A stretch of DNA of 51,633 bases from assembly GCA_946186245.1 (NCBI GenBank), contig CAMHMN010000008.1, positions 1-51,633 of the forward strand, written 5' to 3'. Positions 37,701-45,649 of this stretch are shown piece after piece (the stretch's first letter is position 1; the number at the start of each line of letters is the position of its first letter). The translations under genes and the position numbers were made by a program. The stretch is from an uncultured Clostridia bacterium. GTDB lineage: Bacteria; Bacillota; Clostridia; Oscillospirales; Acutalibacteraceae. Under the pieces are notes generated by a model, which searched no databases, had not been told where the DNA came from, and saw only the letters and a list, made by a program, of their open reading frames with translations.

Positions 37701-39322
37701 TGTGGCTCGATCCGATTGCCGAGAGAATCTATCTTGATGACATAAAGAAAAAATACGCTTACGCCGTTAAAAAGAGCACGGTTCTTAATCCTGTCATCGG
37801 TGAATACGATGATCCCGAGAATCAGAGACAGTGTCTGCTGACCGCGCCGATTACCACAGAAGGCAATATGGTGATCTACGGCATTGCCGGCAGCGGCAAG
37901 GCTTCGTTCCTTACAGTGATGATCTATTCACTGATACATGAGCATACGCCGGATGAAGTCAATCTGTATGTGCTTGATTTTTCTGCCGAAACGCTGAAGG
38001 CATTCGCCAAAGCACCTCACGTCGGCGATGTGATCCTTTCCAACGAAAACGAAAAGGTCGGGAATCTCTTCAAGCTGCTCAAGCAGATTCTGGATTCACG
38101 CAAACGCCTGTTCTCAAATTTTGGCGGAGACATAACAAGCTATATCGAGTCCAGCGGCAGAAAAGTGCCTGCGGTTGTGGTTGTGATCAATAACTTTGCG
38201 GCGTTTGCCGAGCTTTATGAGGAACGCATCGATGCGGTGTCTTATCTTTTGAGAGAAGGCGTGAAATACGGCATTTATTTCGTAGTGACAGCCGTTGGCA
38301 CCAGCGACATCGGATTCAGAATGATGCAGAACTTCAAACAGCAGCTGGTGCTGCAACTCAATGACGATTCGGATTATTCGATTATTGTCGGCAAAACCGA
38401 CGGATTATTCCCCCATCGCAATAAAGGCAGAGGTCTTATCAGAATCGACAAAAAGCTTTATGAATTCCAGACGGCCTTTGTCGTTCAGGATGAAAAGCAG
38501 CAGTACAGAACCATTGCCTCTGAATGCGAAAAACTTTCTTCGGGATGGAGCGGAAGCAGAGCCAAGAGGATTCCCATTCTTCCCGATGAGGTCGACATTG
38601 AATTCATGTCGTCGTATGTCACGCAGCACAGCCTGAAGCTTCCTGTGGGTGTGGACAAATCGTCGCTGCAGGTAAGTTTCTATCCGTTCGGTGACAGCTA
38701 CGTGAATCTTATCATGGCAGACGACGACGGTCTGTGCGGCTCGTTCGGTGGAAGTCTTGCCAAGATGACCGCACAGTATGCCGGAATAAAGCCCACATTT
38801 GTCGATATGTCCGACAGTATGAGAAACTATTTCGGTGACAGCGTAAAGTATTACGGCAGCAAGGACAATCTGAACGTACTAGTGTCGCAATTGTTTGAGA
38901 TGGTCAAAAACAGAAACAATGAGTACAAGACAGCCATTCAGAACGGAGAAACACCGCCGACTTACCAGGAAGAACTGATCTTTATCAACGGCATCAAGGC
39001 GTTTTCCTCTTATCTGACCGGCCAGAGCCCGGAGATGTTCGGCCTGGTGATGCTCAAGGGAGAAACGCAGTATAATATTCACTTTGTGGTGCTGGACGAG
39101 GTCAGAAATATCAAGAGCTTCCAGATGACTGACTGGTACAAGGAAAAGATCAGCGGATCAGACGGCATCTGGATAGGCGGAGGAATACGGAATCAGTATG
39201 TACTCAACTCCAATGCCAATGCGGATCTGCCGAATGACTTTGGCTATCTTATCATTAATGGCAAAGCGGTTTCCTGCGCCAAAATGCTTAACGAGCTAAA
39301 GGAGAGTGCCGGATATGAATAA
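34748..39322 (+). CDS. essC: T7SSb ATPase EssC (FtsK/SpoIIIE family) with AUU start
   Basis: 1524 residues if started at ATT 34748; the first residues (LLTFITQKKINTIVLPEKV) match the usual N terminus of EssC/YukBA. Two FHA domains: about 1-90, and about 105-185 with SIGRREDNS, SSRHA and NGVFVNG. Two membrane helices lie around 255-305. FtsK domain D1 has a canonical Walker A GMTGSGKSE (from residue 702), Walker B LFIISDEF and ATQKPSG. D2 has GIAGSGKAS (from 1045), with Ala in the Ser/Thr position that helps hold magnesium. D3 (about 1290-1524) has no recognisable Walker A, as is common. EssC is the membrane motor that recognises WXG100 substrates. Its stop overlaps the esaB start. FHA domains beside three kinases imply phospho-control of assembly. 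Confidence 0.92.
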   Translation: MLLTFITQKKINTIVLPEKVNGQFWLGSSEGSRDSIGVEGINEQWILNSNNDVRLIDNNGETLRSAVVQPDRVYNLYEKTTGEKFFVYSEASTKDRAKFTKILIADDTDVSIGRREDNSIVYRNGLVSSRHATLSYKNKQWYIVDNNSGNGVFVNGMRVGKANLAVGDCIYIMGLKIIVGNLFIACNNPGGNVFVNSDKISRFVPQMPELSDEYEKDIPQDFFYRSPRFKREIEKVKFRIDDPPQNQIGDEMPVALVLGPSITMGAASLGTAAFSVSTAMSNGNMAGAVPSMIMAGSMLLGSVMWPVLSKRYEKKHRHEKEELRQTKYTKYLNGMSAKFDKECRRQEGILRENIITVDECISRIENVKRNLWERSPGQDDFLRLRLGVGSGELDAEIVFSEEKFSMEDDNLKDEMRKLCESPKTLKNIPISTSFFENYVAGIIGQHKMVVEFAKGLIFQIAALYSYDEVKMVFIYAPPDEKEYGFCKWLSHAWNDDKTFRYIATNVNELKEISVRLESEFDYRKELNENDLENVSPYYVIFSLDRKLGVQSELLKKISSTKENLRFSIINCYDALNYLPKECSSVIELDVDSGKISDMGDITGKYTWFKPDISVRADTMKLSKKLANINLYSKDNLSLLPDMITFLELYGVGKVEHLNVLNRWKENDPTKTLSVPVGVTTTGDRFVLDLHQKFHGPHGLIAGMTGSGKSEFVMTYILSLAVNYHPDEVAFILIDYKGGGMAESFKDLPHVAGIITNLDGASIRRSLTSIQSELIRRQALFSEAGKKLNESNMDIYKYQKLYRAKKVKEPLPHLFIISDEFAELKTQQPEFMTQLVSAARIGRSLGVHLILATQKPSGVVDDQIWSNSRFKVCLKVQERADSMDMLKRPDAAELTKTGRFYLQVGYNELFEIGQSAWSGAPYYPTNRLEKEVDNSVTVIDRTGTPLVRYKIDKRAQQFSNPRKQLDAVTDHIKDIADSEKISVRKLWLDPIAERIYLDDIKKKYAYAVKKSTVLNPVIGEYDDPENQRQCLLTAPITTEGNMVIYGIAGSGKASFLTVMIYSLIHEHTPDEVNLYVLDFSAETLKAFAKAPHVGDVILSNENEKVGNLFKLLKQILDSRKRLFSNFGGDITSYIESSGRKVPAVVVVINNFAAFAELYEERIDAVSYLLREGVKYGIYFVVTAVGTSDIGFRMMQNFKQQLVLQLNDDSDYSIIVGKTDGLFPHRNKGRGLIRIDKKLYEFQTAFVVQDEKQQYRTIASECEKLSSGWSGSRAKRIPILPDEVDIEFMSSYVTQHSLKLPVGVDKSSLQVSFYPFGDSYVNLIMADDDGLCGSFGGSLAKMTAQYAGIKPTFVDMSDSMRNYFGDSVKYYGSKDNLNVLVSQLFEMVKNRNNEYKTAIQNGETPPTYQEELIFINGIKAFSSYLTGQSPEMFGLVMLKGETQYNIHFVVLDEVRNIKSFQMTDWYKEKISGSDGIWIGGGIRNQYVLNSNANADLPNDFGYLIINGKAVSCAKMLNELKESAGYE

Positions 39323-39566
39323 GATACTTGTGGAGGTATTTGTTCCTGCAGCAGGCAAAAACTTTGATGTTTTCATCTCGTTGGAAAGCCACATGGAGGA
39401 CGTAAGAAAAATGCTGTGCCAATCTGTCAACAATCTGACCAACGGCAATTATTTTGCCGATGACGACACGGTGATCTGTGACGCGGAAAGCGGTATTATC
39501 TTTAATGTTAACATGAGCATCTATGAGCTGGGTATAAAAAACGGCTCAAGACTTATGTTGATATAA
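39315..39566 (+). CDS. esaB: EsaB/YukD ubiquitin-like T7SS protein
   Basis: 83 residues from ATG 39315, 10 bp after AAGGAG; the start overlaps the essC stop by 8 bp. A small ubiquitin-like fold is indicated by KILVEVFVPAAGKNFDVFI, a central helix (VRKMLCQSVNNL) and a final strand NGSRLMLI. EsaB/YukD is a conserved cytoplasmic factor of T7SSb needed for secretion or its regulation. Overlap with essC implies tight coupling. Confidence 0.85.
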   Translation: MNKILVEVFVPAAGKNFDVFISLESHMEDVRKMLCQSVNNLTNGNYFADDDTVICDAESGIIFNVNMSIYELGIKNGSRLMLI

Positions 39567-39597
39567 ATAATTATTTTTCTTGAAAGGAGAAAAAAAC

Positions 39598-39897
39598 ATG
39601 AGCACATTTACAGTCACGCCTGCGGAGTTAGGCAAAGCCGCCAATCAGTTGAGGGGAATTTCGGAGAACTACACCTCGTTGTACAAGAACCTGTTTGAAA
39701 AGGTTCAGGCAATGGGAGCTGCATGGGACTCTGACGACAATCTGGCTTTTGTTTCCCAGATCAACGGTTTTTGCGATGATCTGCAGAAAATGGCACTCAA
39801 GCTTCAGACAGCTGCATCCGCTCTGGATATGCAGAAGTCGAACTATGAGGACAGACTTAACTCTAACGTAAACGAAGTCAGAAAGCTTATGAACTGA
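39598..39897 (+). CDS. WXG100 protein, EsxA-like
   Basis: 99 residues, AAAGGAG before ATG. Two helices with the turn AAWDSDDN, a WxG variant (Trp kept, Gly replaced by Ser). It is unlike the seven other Esx-type proteins in the island and sits next to essC/esaB, so it is the best candidate for the general, machine-associated substrate. No clear YxxxD/E motif at the C terminus (SNYEDRL only). Confidence 0.85.
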   Translation: MSTFTVTPAELGKAANQLRGISENYTSLYKNLFEKVQAMGAAWDSDDNLAFVSQINGFCDDLQKMALKLQTAASALDMQKSNYEDRLNSNVNEVRKLMN

Positions 39898-39931
39898 TCA
39901 ATGCTGAAAATAACAAGGAGATGAATTTTTT

Positions 39932-40240
39932 ATGGCATCCGGAACAATCAAAATCAATACTGAAGAAGTCAGAGCTATTGCCACAGAAATCGAAAGAATC
40001 AACGGTCAGCTGAAAGAACAGCTTGACCTGAGCAAGAAGCAGATCGACAACCTTGGCAACACATGGACTGGTAAAGCCGCTGACGATACAAGAAATGAAT
40101 TCAACGGCTTTTCGGCAAAGTTCTTCCAGACCTACTACGATGTGATTCAGCAGTACGTCACATTCCTGAGAAGAAACGTCGCAGAGGGCTATGATCAGAC
40201 TGAAACTGCAAATGCCAGCCTTTCTGAAGCATTCAAGTAA
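39932..40240 (+). CDS. WXG100 protein, alpha type (alpha-0)
   Basis: 102 residues. Helix-turn-helix hairpin with a perfect WTG turn (NTWTGKAADD) and the C-terminal secretion signal GYDQTE (YxxxE). It ends SLSEAFK. It belongs to a family of four paralogues in the island sharing an N-terminal xVxT start, the WxG turn, NVxEGYxxxE and a xLSxxF ending. This copy has no beta partner beside it and may serve the first effector. Confidence 0.88.
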   Translation: MASGTIKINTEEVRAIATEIERINGQLKEQLDLSKKQIDNLGNTWTGKAADDTRNEFNGFSAKFFQTYYDVIQQYVTFLRRNVAEGYDQTETANASLSEAFK

Positions 40241-40254
40241 TTCTTTCATAAGGC

Positions 40255-40350
40255 CCGGACTGTAGGGTCCGTAGCAAAATAGTCCGGAATCGGTATGACA
40301 TATCCGTTTAGCTGAGGATGAGATGTATCAACATATGCATGCTCATTCTC
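40255..40350 (+). ncRNA. Two hairpins in the longest gap within the core operon
   Basis: CCGGACT (40255-40261) pairs with AGTCCGG (40281-40287). GAGGATGAG (40314-40322) pairs with CTCATTCTC (40342-40350), with one G-T pair. There is no T-run, so this is not a classic terminator. It may be an RNA processing or stability element that sets the ratio of abundant Esx proteins to effectors. Function is inferred only. Confidence 0.35.
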
Positions 40351-40393
40351 GGCTTGCGGATGTGGATTCCATTCATACAGGAGATGAATACAA

Positions 40394-40597
40394 ATGTCGA
40401 GAAACTCTGATTTATTATATTATGTGCGGAATGAACTCAAAAGCATCATCAATGAGCTTGATAGTATTTCAGATGGAGTCAGAAACGATTTTCAGGGCAT
40501 AGGAAACGAAAAATGCGCGGATGTCATCAATAAGGTCAACAGCGAGTATCGCAAAGCGCTGAATAAACTGTATAACATAGATGCATCCAAGCTGTAA
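40394..40597 (+). CDS. Small helical T7SS-associated protein with GNExCA motif
   Basis: 67 residues, AGGAG 10 bp upstream. All-helical prediction with the turn DGVRNDFQGIGNEKCADVIN. A paralogue at 45052 shares this turn (DFxGxGNExCA) and the preceding SI-helix. Both genes sit next to effector/WXG100 cassettes, so they are probably chaperone- or partner-type proteins like the small helical 'Lap' partners of LXG toxins. I do not know a named family for it. Confidence 0.7.
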   Translation: MSRNSDLLYYVRNELKSIINELDSISDGVRNDFQGIGNEKCADVINKVNSEYRKALNKLYNIDASKL

Positions 40598-40627
40598 AAA
40601 ACGGCTGGGGCAGGAGGTGAAACGGTC

Positions 40628-41731
40628 TTGGGTAATGTGGTAAAGGTCAACATAAACAGCCTCACATCATACGCGGACAGACTTGATAACGTAAACGGCA
40701 GATTGGCAAAGGTTGACAGAGCGCTTGATATGCTTCAATTCACTACAGATACCAGAAATCTTTCTCTGGTACTCTCTGCCGACTGGATCATAGGTTCAAG
40801 CAGATCGCTGAGCAGATGCAGCGAATATCTCAGAAAAACCGCCGCTGATTTTGAAAAGGTGGAAGGCTATCTTTCCTCAGCCGATCCCAGAACATTTGAG
40901 AAACCGTCTTATGACATTGTCACTTCGGATGACTGGCGCGACAAGATAGGGCATGCGGTGCAGGTTACGGTGGAAGAAGTAAGTAGCTATGTTTCCGAAA
41001 CGGTAGAGGCTATAAAAACCGTTGCCAGCGAAACATGGAATCAGATCGTCTACAGTTACCAATCCGGCGGCATTGTCTATAAAGTGGCTAAGGTCGGGGG
41101 ACAGGCGGTCAATTTAGGGCTGGGCATCCTGGAAATTGTTTCGGCTGTCGGCGAAGTGGCGGTTTCCGGAGGCGCACTCACTCCGCTTGCCATCGCGCAG
41201 ATCGTGGACGGAGGCAACAAGATCATCAGTTCGTCCGCCAATATTACCAATATGGTGGTAAAAGGAAACTATGAGTCCGATATCAATCTGATAAAGGATA
41301 CGGCGGGAGACGTGGGTCAGCTAATCGGCGGCGAGCTGGGCAGAAAAGTCGGAGAACTCGCTTATTTTGGCTTTTCGTTTGCAACCGATGCCGGCACGTT
41401 TGTCAAAAGCTCGGGTGAATTGATAGATTCGGCAGGTACCATGATCAAAGCGGTTCGGGAAACCTCTGTCAAAAGTGTGATTTCCTCCGGATACGAGACG
41501 GTGCAGGCAATCAAGTATACCAACGTCAATCTAGACACCGTAAAAGTGGTAAAGCAACTTGTAAAAGGCGACTCATTGGTCAACACGGCGAGTAACCTCG
41601 TCAATGCTGCGTTAGATGGCAAGAGTCTGTATGACTCCGCCAAGGATTTCAGAACCGGAGCTACCAATGTAGCGATTCAAACAGTCTTTTCAGGCGCAGA
41701 ATATCTGCTCAGGCGCATGTCTCAAAATTAA
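40628..41731 (+). CDS. Putative T7SS effector with N-terminal targeting module and Gly-rich domain
   Basis: 367 residues from TTG 40628 after GGAGG. Residues 1 to about 90 form a helical module (NINSLTSYADRLDNVNGRLA, ADWIIGSSRSLSRCSEYLRK) that recurs at the C terminus of both lipases in this island. The middle (about 140-200) is a glycine/alanine-rich amphipathic region (KVGGQAVNLGLGILEIVSAV), as seen in membrane-inserting or pre-toxin regions. The C-terminal part is Ser/Val-rich and unrecognised, with no enzyme motif. It is likely a secreted substrate; activity unknown. Confidence 0.7.
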   Translation: MGNVVKVNINSLTSYADRLDNVNGRLAKVDRALDMLQFTTDTRNLSLVLSADWIIGSSRSLSRCSEYLRKTAADFEKVEGYLSSADPRTFEKPSYDIVTSDDWRDKIGHAVQVTVEEVSSYVSETVEAIKTVASETWNQIVYSYQSGGIVYKVAKVGGQAVNLGLGILEIVSAVGEVAVSGGALTPLAIAQIVDGGNKIISSSANITNMVVKGNYESDINLIKDTAGDVGQLIGGELGRKVGELAYFGFSFATDAGTFVKSSGELIDSAGTMIKAVRETSVKSVISSGYETVQAIKYTNVNLDTVKVVKQLVKGDSLVNTASNLVNAALDGKSLYDSAKDFRTGATNVAIQTVFSGAEYLLRRMSQN

Positions 41732-41749
41732 TAAAAGGTGGTTATTGTT

Positions 41750-42025
41750 ATGAAAAATGTATTGCCGATTGGCAGCGTAGTCAAGCTCAGCGGAGGAGAA
41801 AAAAGACTGCTCATCGTCGGGTATTTTCCTCAGATGAAATCGGGCGGAAAGGTATATGACTTCATCGGATGCCTGTATCCGGAAGGATTTCTGAATGCCG
41901 AGAGCTTCTTTATGTTTGATATGGCGGATATCGCCAAGGTTGATTTTGTGGGGTTTGTTGATACGGAAAGCCAGATTTATATCGAAGTGCTCAAACAAAA
42001 GCATCCTGAATTATTCAAGGACTAA
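41750..42025 (+). CDS. DUF4176 protein (LXG-partner type)
   Basis: 91 residues from ATG 41750 (AAAGGTGG). LPIGSVVKLSGGEKRLLIVG, YDFIGCLYPEGF and a DMADIAKVDFVGF ending match DUF4176. Family members are encoded beside T7SS LXG toxins, where they are reported as effector-binding targeting partners (Lap2-type). Its position directly after the putative effector and before a WXG100 pair fits that role. Confidence 0.85.
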   Translation: MKNVLPIGSVVKLSGGEKRLLIVGYFPQMKSGGKVYDFIGCLYPEGFLNAESFFMFDMADIAKVDFVGFVDTESQIYIEVLKQKHPELFKD

Positions 42026-42037
42026 GGAGGAATTTCC

Positions 42038-42346
42038 ATGTCTGACAGCTCCATAAAAATAGATACCGCAGTCGTCAGAACGGTTGCGGAAAATGTGAGC
42101 AGGCTGAATGGGAATATTAACCATTCGTTCGACGAGCTCACCAGACAGATCTCTGCTCTCAACAGAGATTGGGATGGAGCAGGAGCGGATCGGGCCATGT
42201 CTTCATTCAGCCGATTGCGTGCGGATTATTATCAGAACAGATACGCCCAGGTTCAGAACTTTGTGCAGTATCTTGTCAAGAATGTCGCCGGAGGCTATGA
42301 AGCAGCGGAGGAGAACAATCGTAAGCTTTCCGATGTATTTAAATAA
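42038..42346 (+). CDS. WXG100 protein, alpha type (alpha-1)
   Basis: 102 residues, AAGGAGG before ATG. The turn is RDWDGAGAD (WxG) and the C-terminal signal is GYEAAE (YxxxE), ending KLSDVFK. Closely related to alpha-0, alpha-2 and alpha-3. Followed after 15 bp by its presumed beta partner. Confidence 0.88.
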   Translation: MSDSSIKIDTAVVRTVAENVSRLNGNINHSFDELTRQISALNRDWDGAGADRAMSSFSRLRADYYQNRYAQVQNFVQYLVKNVAGGYEAAEENNRKLSDVFK

Positions 42347-42361
42347 TTAGGAGGCGAAAAG

Positions 42362-42673
42362 ATGGTCAAACCATATATTTATGCTGATATTACCTCGATC
42401 GAAAGGACTGCCAGTGCCATTGGCTGGTTCCTGAAGGATTATAGCAGATTATTCGGCGAAATGAACGATAGTTTGCATTCTATGAGTTCATCGTGGGTTT
42501 CAAATGATTACACCCGGTTTATGCAGCAATGGAAACTGTTTTACCGCGGAAACTCCATTGGAGTAGGTATGCGCAGGGATTTGTATCATTATAAAGCATA
42601 TCTGGAATACGCGGCTTCTCAGTACAAAAAATGTCAGAACAACGCTTACGATAGAGCAAGTAAACTAAAATAG
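42362..42673 (+). CDS. WXG100-like protein, beta type (beta-1)
   Basis: 103 residues, GGAGG before ATG. Helical hairpin with the turn SSSWVSNDYTRF; Trp kept, Gly replaced by Asn/Ser. The C terminus YLEYAASQYKKCQNNAYDRA is basic and lacks a YxxxD/E signal. Together with beta-2 and beta-3 it forms a second Esx subfamily, always encoded just after an alpha protein, which suggests heterodimers in which alpha supplies the export signal. Confidence 0.82.
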   Translation: MVKPYIYADITSIERTASAIGWFLKDYSRLFGEMNDSLHSMSSSWVSNDYTRFMQQWKLFYRGNSIGVGMRRDLYHYKAYLEYAASQYKKCQNNAYDRASKLK

Positions 42674-42759
42674 AAAATACCATCTGTTGACTGCCTTGAG
42701 GAAACCATGGCGGCAGCGGACTTTTAATAAACATTTCTAGTTGAAATGAGGCAGTGTTT

Positions 42760-43506
42760 ATGAATATCAAACACAAGATGAAGCAAATCGGAGGATTGGT
42801 GATAGTTATGGCGGCATTGATGAGTTTTACGTCCTGCCTGAATGCATTGAATAAGACCAACGCAGGTGACATAGAAAAGCTCCTGCAGGAGAAATACGGA
42901 GCGGAATTCCAGGTTATTTCCATCGGAAACAGACTTGCTTCACCGGGAATGGATACGGTGACCGCCTATTGCAGACTCAAAAGCGACAGCCGAGTTGTAT
43001 TCGAAGCGCAGATGAATGTCAGCAATCAGCTTGTTACGGATAACTTTGTCAAGCGGGTGGTTGAGGTTCAGGCGGAGAAAAAACTGGAGGAGTATTTCTC
43101 GAGAGAAGGCATTCAGGCAGCCGTATACGCGACGGTTTTTCCAGTACCGGAGGACGTCGATTATCGTAATGCCGATTATTATCAGATTCTGAAGGATACG
43201 CCGGAGGTTTCATTTACCTTTAAGACCGTCGTATCCGAAAGTAAAAACGACAATAAGTTGTACAACGCTATCACCAATGCCCTGACAAACTATTACCAGC
43301 TGAATAACAGCATCAAGTGCGGAACAACCGCGTGGAATATCAGCGCGGATCAATATGACGAATGCGTGGAGAAGATGAGAAAGGGATCATATCCCCCGAA
43401 AACATTCTTTGAGAAGTATTCGCCTATCGGAACTGCCACTGTCGCGATAGTCGATGGCAAGGTAAATCTTGAAAGCAGTGATTTCCGGCAGATGTTCTAC
43501 AAATAA
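42760..43506 (+). CDS. Lipoprotein in the T7SS cargo block, possible immunity protein
   Basis: 248 residues from ATG 42760 (GAGG 8 bp upstream). The signal peptide IGGLVIVMAALMSFTSC has the lipobox SFTSC. The mature part is alpha/beta (DIEKLLQEKYGAEFQVISIG at its start), with no recognised family. Immediately upstream of the first lipase gene. In Staphylococcus aureus the T7SS lipase toxin TslA is neutralised by a surface lipoprotein (TilA), so an immunity role here is plausible but unproven. Confidence 0.78.
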   Translation: MNIKHKMKQIGGLVIVMAALMSFTSCLNALNKTNAGDIEKLLQEKYGAEFQVISIGNRLASPGMDTVTAYCRLKSDSRVVFEAQMNVSNQLVTDNFVKRVVEVQAEKKLEEYFSREGIQAAVYATVFPVPEDVDYRNADYYQILKDTPEVSFTFKTVVSESKNDNKLYNAITNALTNYYQLNNSIKCGTTAWNISADQYDECVEKMRKGSYPPKTFFEKYSPIGTATVAIVDGKVNLESSDFRQMFYK

Positions 43507-43526
43507 ACAGTACGGAGGAATGCGCT

Positions 43527-45038
43527 ATGAGTTATTCGGATGAGGAATTAAAATTTTCTTCAGAGATCGCATATAAGGATTTTTCAACGGAAATTGGAAT
43601 TCTGACGGATCAGGGAAAAAAACCTCCGTTTTCAATCAGCGAGCTTTGCAAGGCTTCGGGGAAAGAGGTCAGCGAAGTATTTCCGGGAGCCGATTGCGAC
43701 AAGATTTCAAAATGGACTATTGTGGATTACTATGACAACAACAGTGAAACGGGATTTTACGGTTGCCTGATCGAAACAGAACCGGGCAAAGCCGTTATCG
43801 CTTTTCGCGGAAGCGAAGGCATGGATAATCTGGATAATCTTCAGCACGATTGGATCGAGGCGGATTTCGGTCTGATGAACAGCACGCTGACCGAACAGCA
43901 GAAAGATGCTGAAATATTCCTGAAACAGATTTCAAAAAGCGATTATATCAAGGATTATGATTATCTGGCGACGACCGGGCATTCGCTTGGCGGAAACCTG
44001 GCTATGCATGCCGTGATCACGTCTTCCCTTTACGGTCTGTCAGATAAAATCCAGCAATGCGTCAGTCTGGACGGCCCCGGCGTCAGCAGTGAATATATAG
44101 AGAAATACAGGCCCTATATCGAATTGGAAAAGCACAAGATCACACATTACAGATGGAGTCCTGTCGGCGCCCTGCTGAACGATCTTCCCGGCGTGGAAAG
44201 AATCAAACTGGTTTTTAAGGCGGACGGCGTCGGCGACCTGCTGATCATGCGTCATGAATTAAAGAATCTCGTCTTTGACAGCAACGGGAATGCAATCAGA
44301 AGCGACGGTAATAACGGGTGGTATCGCTATGACGATATCCTCCACAAGATCAGCCAGGCCGTAGACCATCTGCCAAAGGCGATAGGCGACCGGATTATTT
44401 CAGTCACATGCCGATTGATGTATTTTGCGGTGTGGAATTACAAGGCCATGTTCGACAAGAACCACAATCTGACCCTTTTTGGCGAGATGGTCGTTTCTGC
44501 CGCGGTGTTTTTCATTGTGACACATCCTCTTTTGACTATCGAGATCGTGGGGGTCCTGCTCGTGGCTTTGACGGCATTTTTTGTGGGTCTGGTGGTCTAC
44601 GAGCTGGTCTACGAACTGATCGAAAAGATTGTGACAAAGATCGCCGAAGCGGTTGCGTCCTTCTTCAAGTGGGTAGGCGAAACGCTGGAAAAATTCAAAC
44701 AGTTTATTGCGGAAAATCTCAAATGGCTGAAAGCACTGTGCGATAAACTCTTCAATAAAGGATATCAATACGCGACAAGACAACCCTGCATTCAGATTAA
44801 TACTGACAAGATGCTGGAATACGCGGCGGCTCTCAGAGAAGTCAACAAAAAGCTGATGGATATCGACCTTCGCATGGACAGACTCTACCGCAGTCTGAGA
44901 CTTTGGGACAGAGCCAAACTGATGTGTGCCGACGTGTTGACCGGTTACAGCAATAAACTGGGACGTTGTGCGGGATATCTGGAGGACACAGCGTCAGAAT
45001 TCAACGAACTGGAAGCCAAACTGATTAAAATTCTGTAA
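43527..45038 (+). CDS. T7SS lipase-like effector 1 with C-terminal targeting module
   Basis: 503 residues, CGGAGG before ATG. The N-terminal alpha/beta-hydrolase of the DUF2974/class-3 lipase type has AVIAFRGSEG, the nucleophile elbow TTGHSLGGNLAM and CVSLDGPGVSS. No N-terminal signal peptide. A hydrophobic stretch at about 315-360 (MVVSAAVFFIVTHPLLTIEI) could be membrane-active or a packing helix. The last 80-90 residues (INTDKMLEYAAALREVNKKL, then LGRCAGYLEDTASEFNELEA) are the shared helical module. This lipase-then-targeting order matches the 'reverse' layout reported for S. aureus TslA. Likely an exported phospholipase used against other bacteria. Confidence 0.82.
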   Translation: MSYSDEELKFSSEIAYKDFSTEIGILTDQGKKPPFSISELCKASGKEVSEVFPGADCDKISKWTIVDYYDNNSETGFYGCLIETEPGKAVIAFRGSEGMDNLDNLQHDWIEADFGLMNSTLTEQQKDAEIFLKQISKSDYIKDYDYLATTGHSLGGNLAMHAVITSSLYGLSDKIQQCVSLDGPGVSSEYIEKYRPYIELEKHKITHYRWSPVGALLNDLPGVERIKLVFKADGVGDLLIMRHELKNLVFDSNGNAIRSDGNNGWYRYDDILHKISQAVDHLPKAIGDRIISVTCRLMYFAVWNYKAMFDKNHNLTLFGEMVVSAAVFFIVTHPLLTIEIVGVLLVALTAFFVGLVVYELVYELIEKIVTKIAEAVASFFKWVGETLEKFKQFIAENLKWLKALCDKLFNKGYQYATRQPCIQINTDKMLEYAAALREVNKKLMDIDLRMDRLYRSLRLWDRAKLMCADVLTGYSNKLGRCAGYLEDTASEFNELEAKLIKIL

Positions 45039-45051
45039 GGAGGCTGCTGAA

Positions 45052-45288
45052 ATGACCGAAAGCCAGGCAAAAGCAGAAATCGCGGATATCAGAATACAAT
45101 TGAACAGCCTGATCAGAACCATGCGGAATGTTGCCGATGGAGTGGAACATGATTTTTATGGCGTGGGCAATGAGATATGCGCCCGTTCTATACGTGATGT
45201 TGCAGGCAAATATGATACGGTGCTCCGTGTGCTCAACAGCATCAACGTGTCTGATGCCTTTGAAAGAATAAACGGAAAAAAGCGCTGA
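45052..45288 (+). CDS. Small helical T7SS-associated protein with GNExCA motif (paralogue)
   Basis: 78 residues, AAGGAGG before ATG, 13 bp after lipase 1. The turn DGVEHDFYGVGNEICARSIR matches that of the 67-residue protein at 40394. Helices on either side (LNSLIRTMRNVA; YDTVLRVLNSI) suggest a hairpin about the size of a WXG100 protein. Probably a partner or chaperone of the adjacent lipase. Confidence 0.75.
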   Translation: MTESQAKAEIADIRIQLNSLIRTMRNVADGVEHDFYGVGNEICARSIRDVAGKYDTVLRVLNSINVSDAFERINGKKR

Positions 45289-45314
45289 ACCAGGCTCAGC
45301 AGAGAGGATAGTGA

Positions 45315-45626
45315 TTGTCAGTGGAAAGAATACATGTCAATACCGATGCCATAAAGAATCTTGCCAATGATCTCAACGGCACAAATAACAGCATAAAAAA
45401 CGGATATGACAACATGACCAGAGCCGTATTGGGTCCCTTGATGAATTCCTGGGAAAGCCCTGCTTCCGTTCACGCGGTGAATCGGTTCGATGATATCCGC
45501 AAGTGCTATTATGACAACCGGTTTATTGTGATGGAAAACTGCGCAAAATTCCTCCGGGATATTGTGGGCGAAGGATATGATTTTGCGGAAAACAACAATG
45601 CATCTCTTTCAGAGTTGTTTAAATAA
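45315..45626 (+). CDS. WXG100 protein, alpha type (alpha-2), degenerate turn
   Basis: 103 residues. The start VERIHVNTDAIKNLANDL and ending NNASLSELFK match the alpha family. The export signal GYDFAE (YxxxE) is kept, but the turn reads SWESPAS: Trp present, Gly lost. The TTG-type start at 45315 follows AGAGAGGA. Paired with beta-2, 24 bp downstream. Confidence 0.83.
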   Translation: MSVERIHVNTDAIKNLANDLNGTNNSIKNGYDNMTRAVLGPLMNSWESPASVHAVNRFDDIRKCYYDNRFIVMENCAKFLRDIVGEGYDFAENNNASLSELFK

Positions 45627-45649
45627 TCCAATCGGAGGAGGATGTTATC

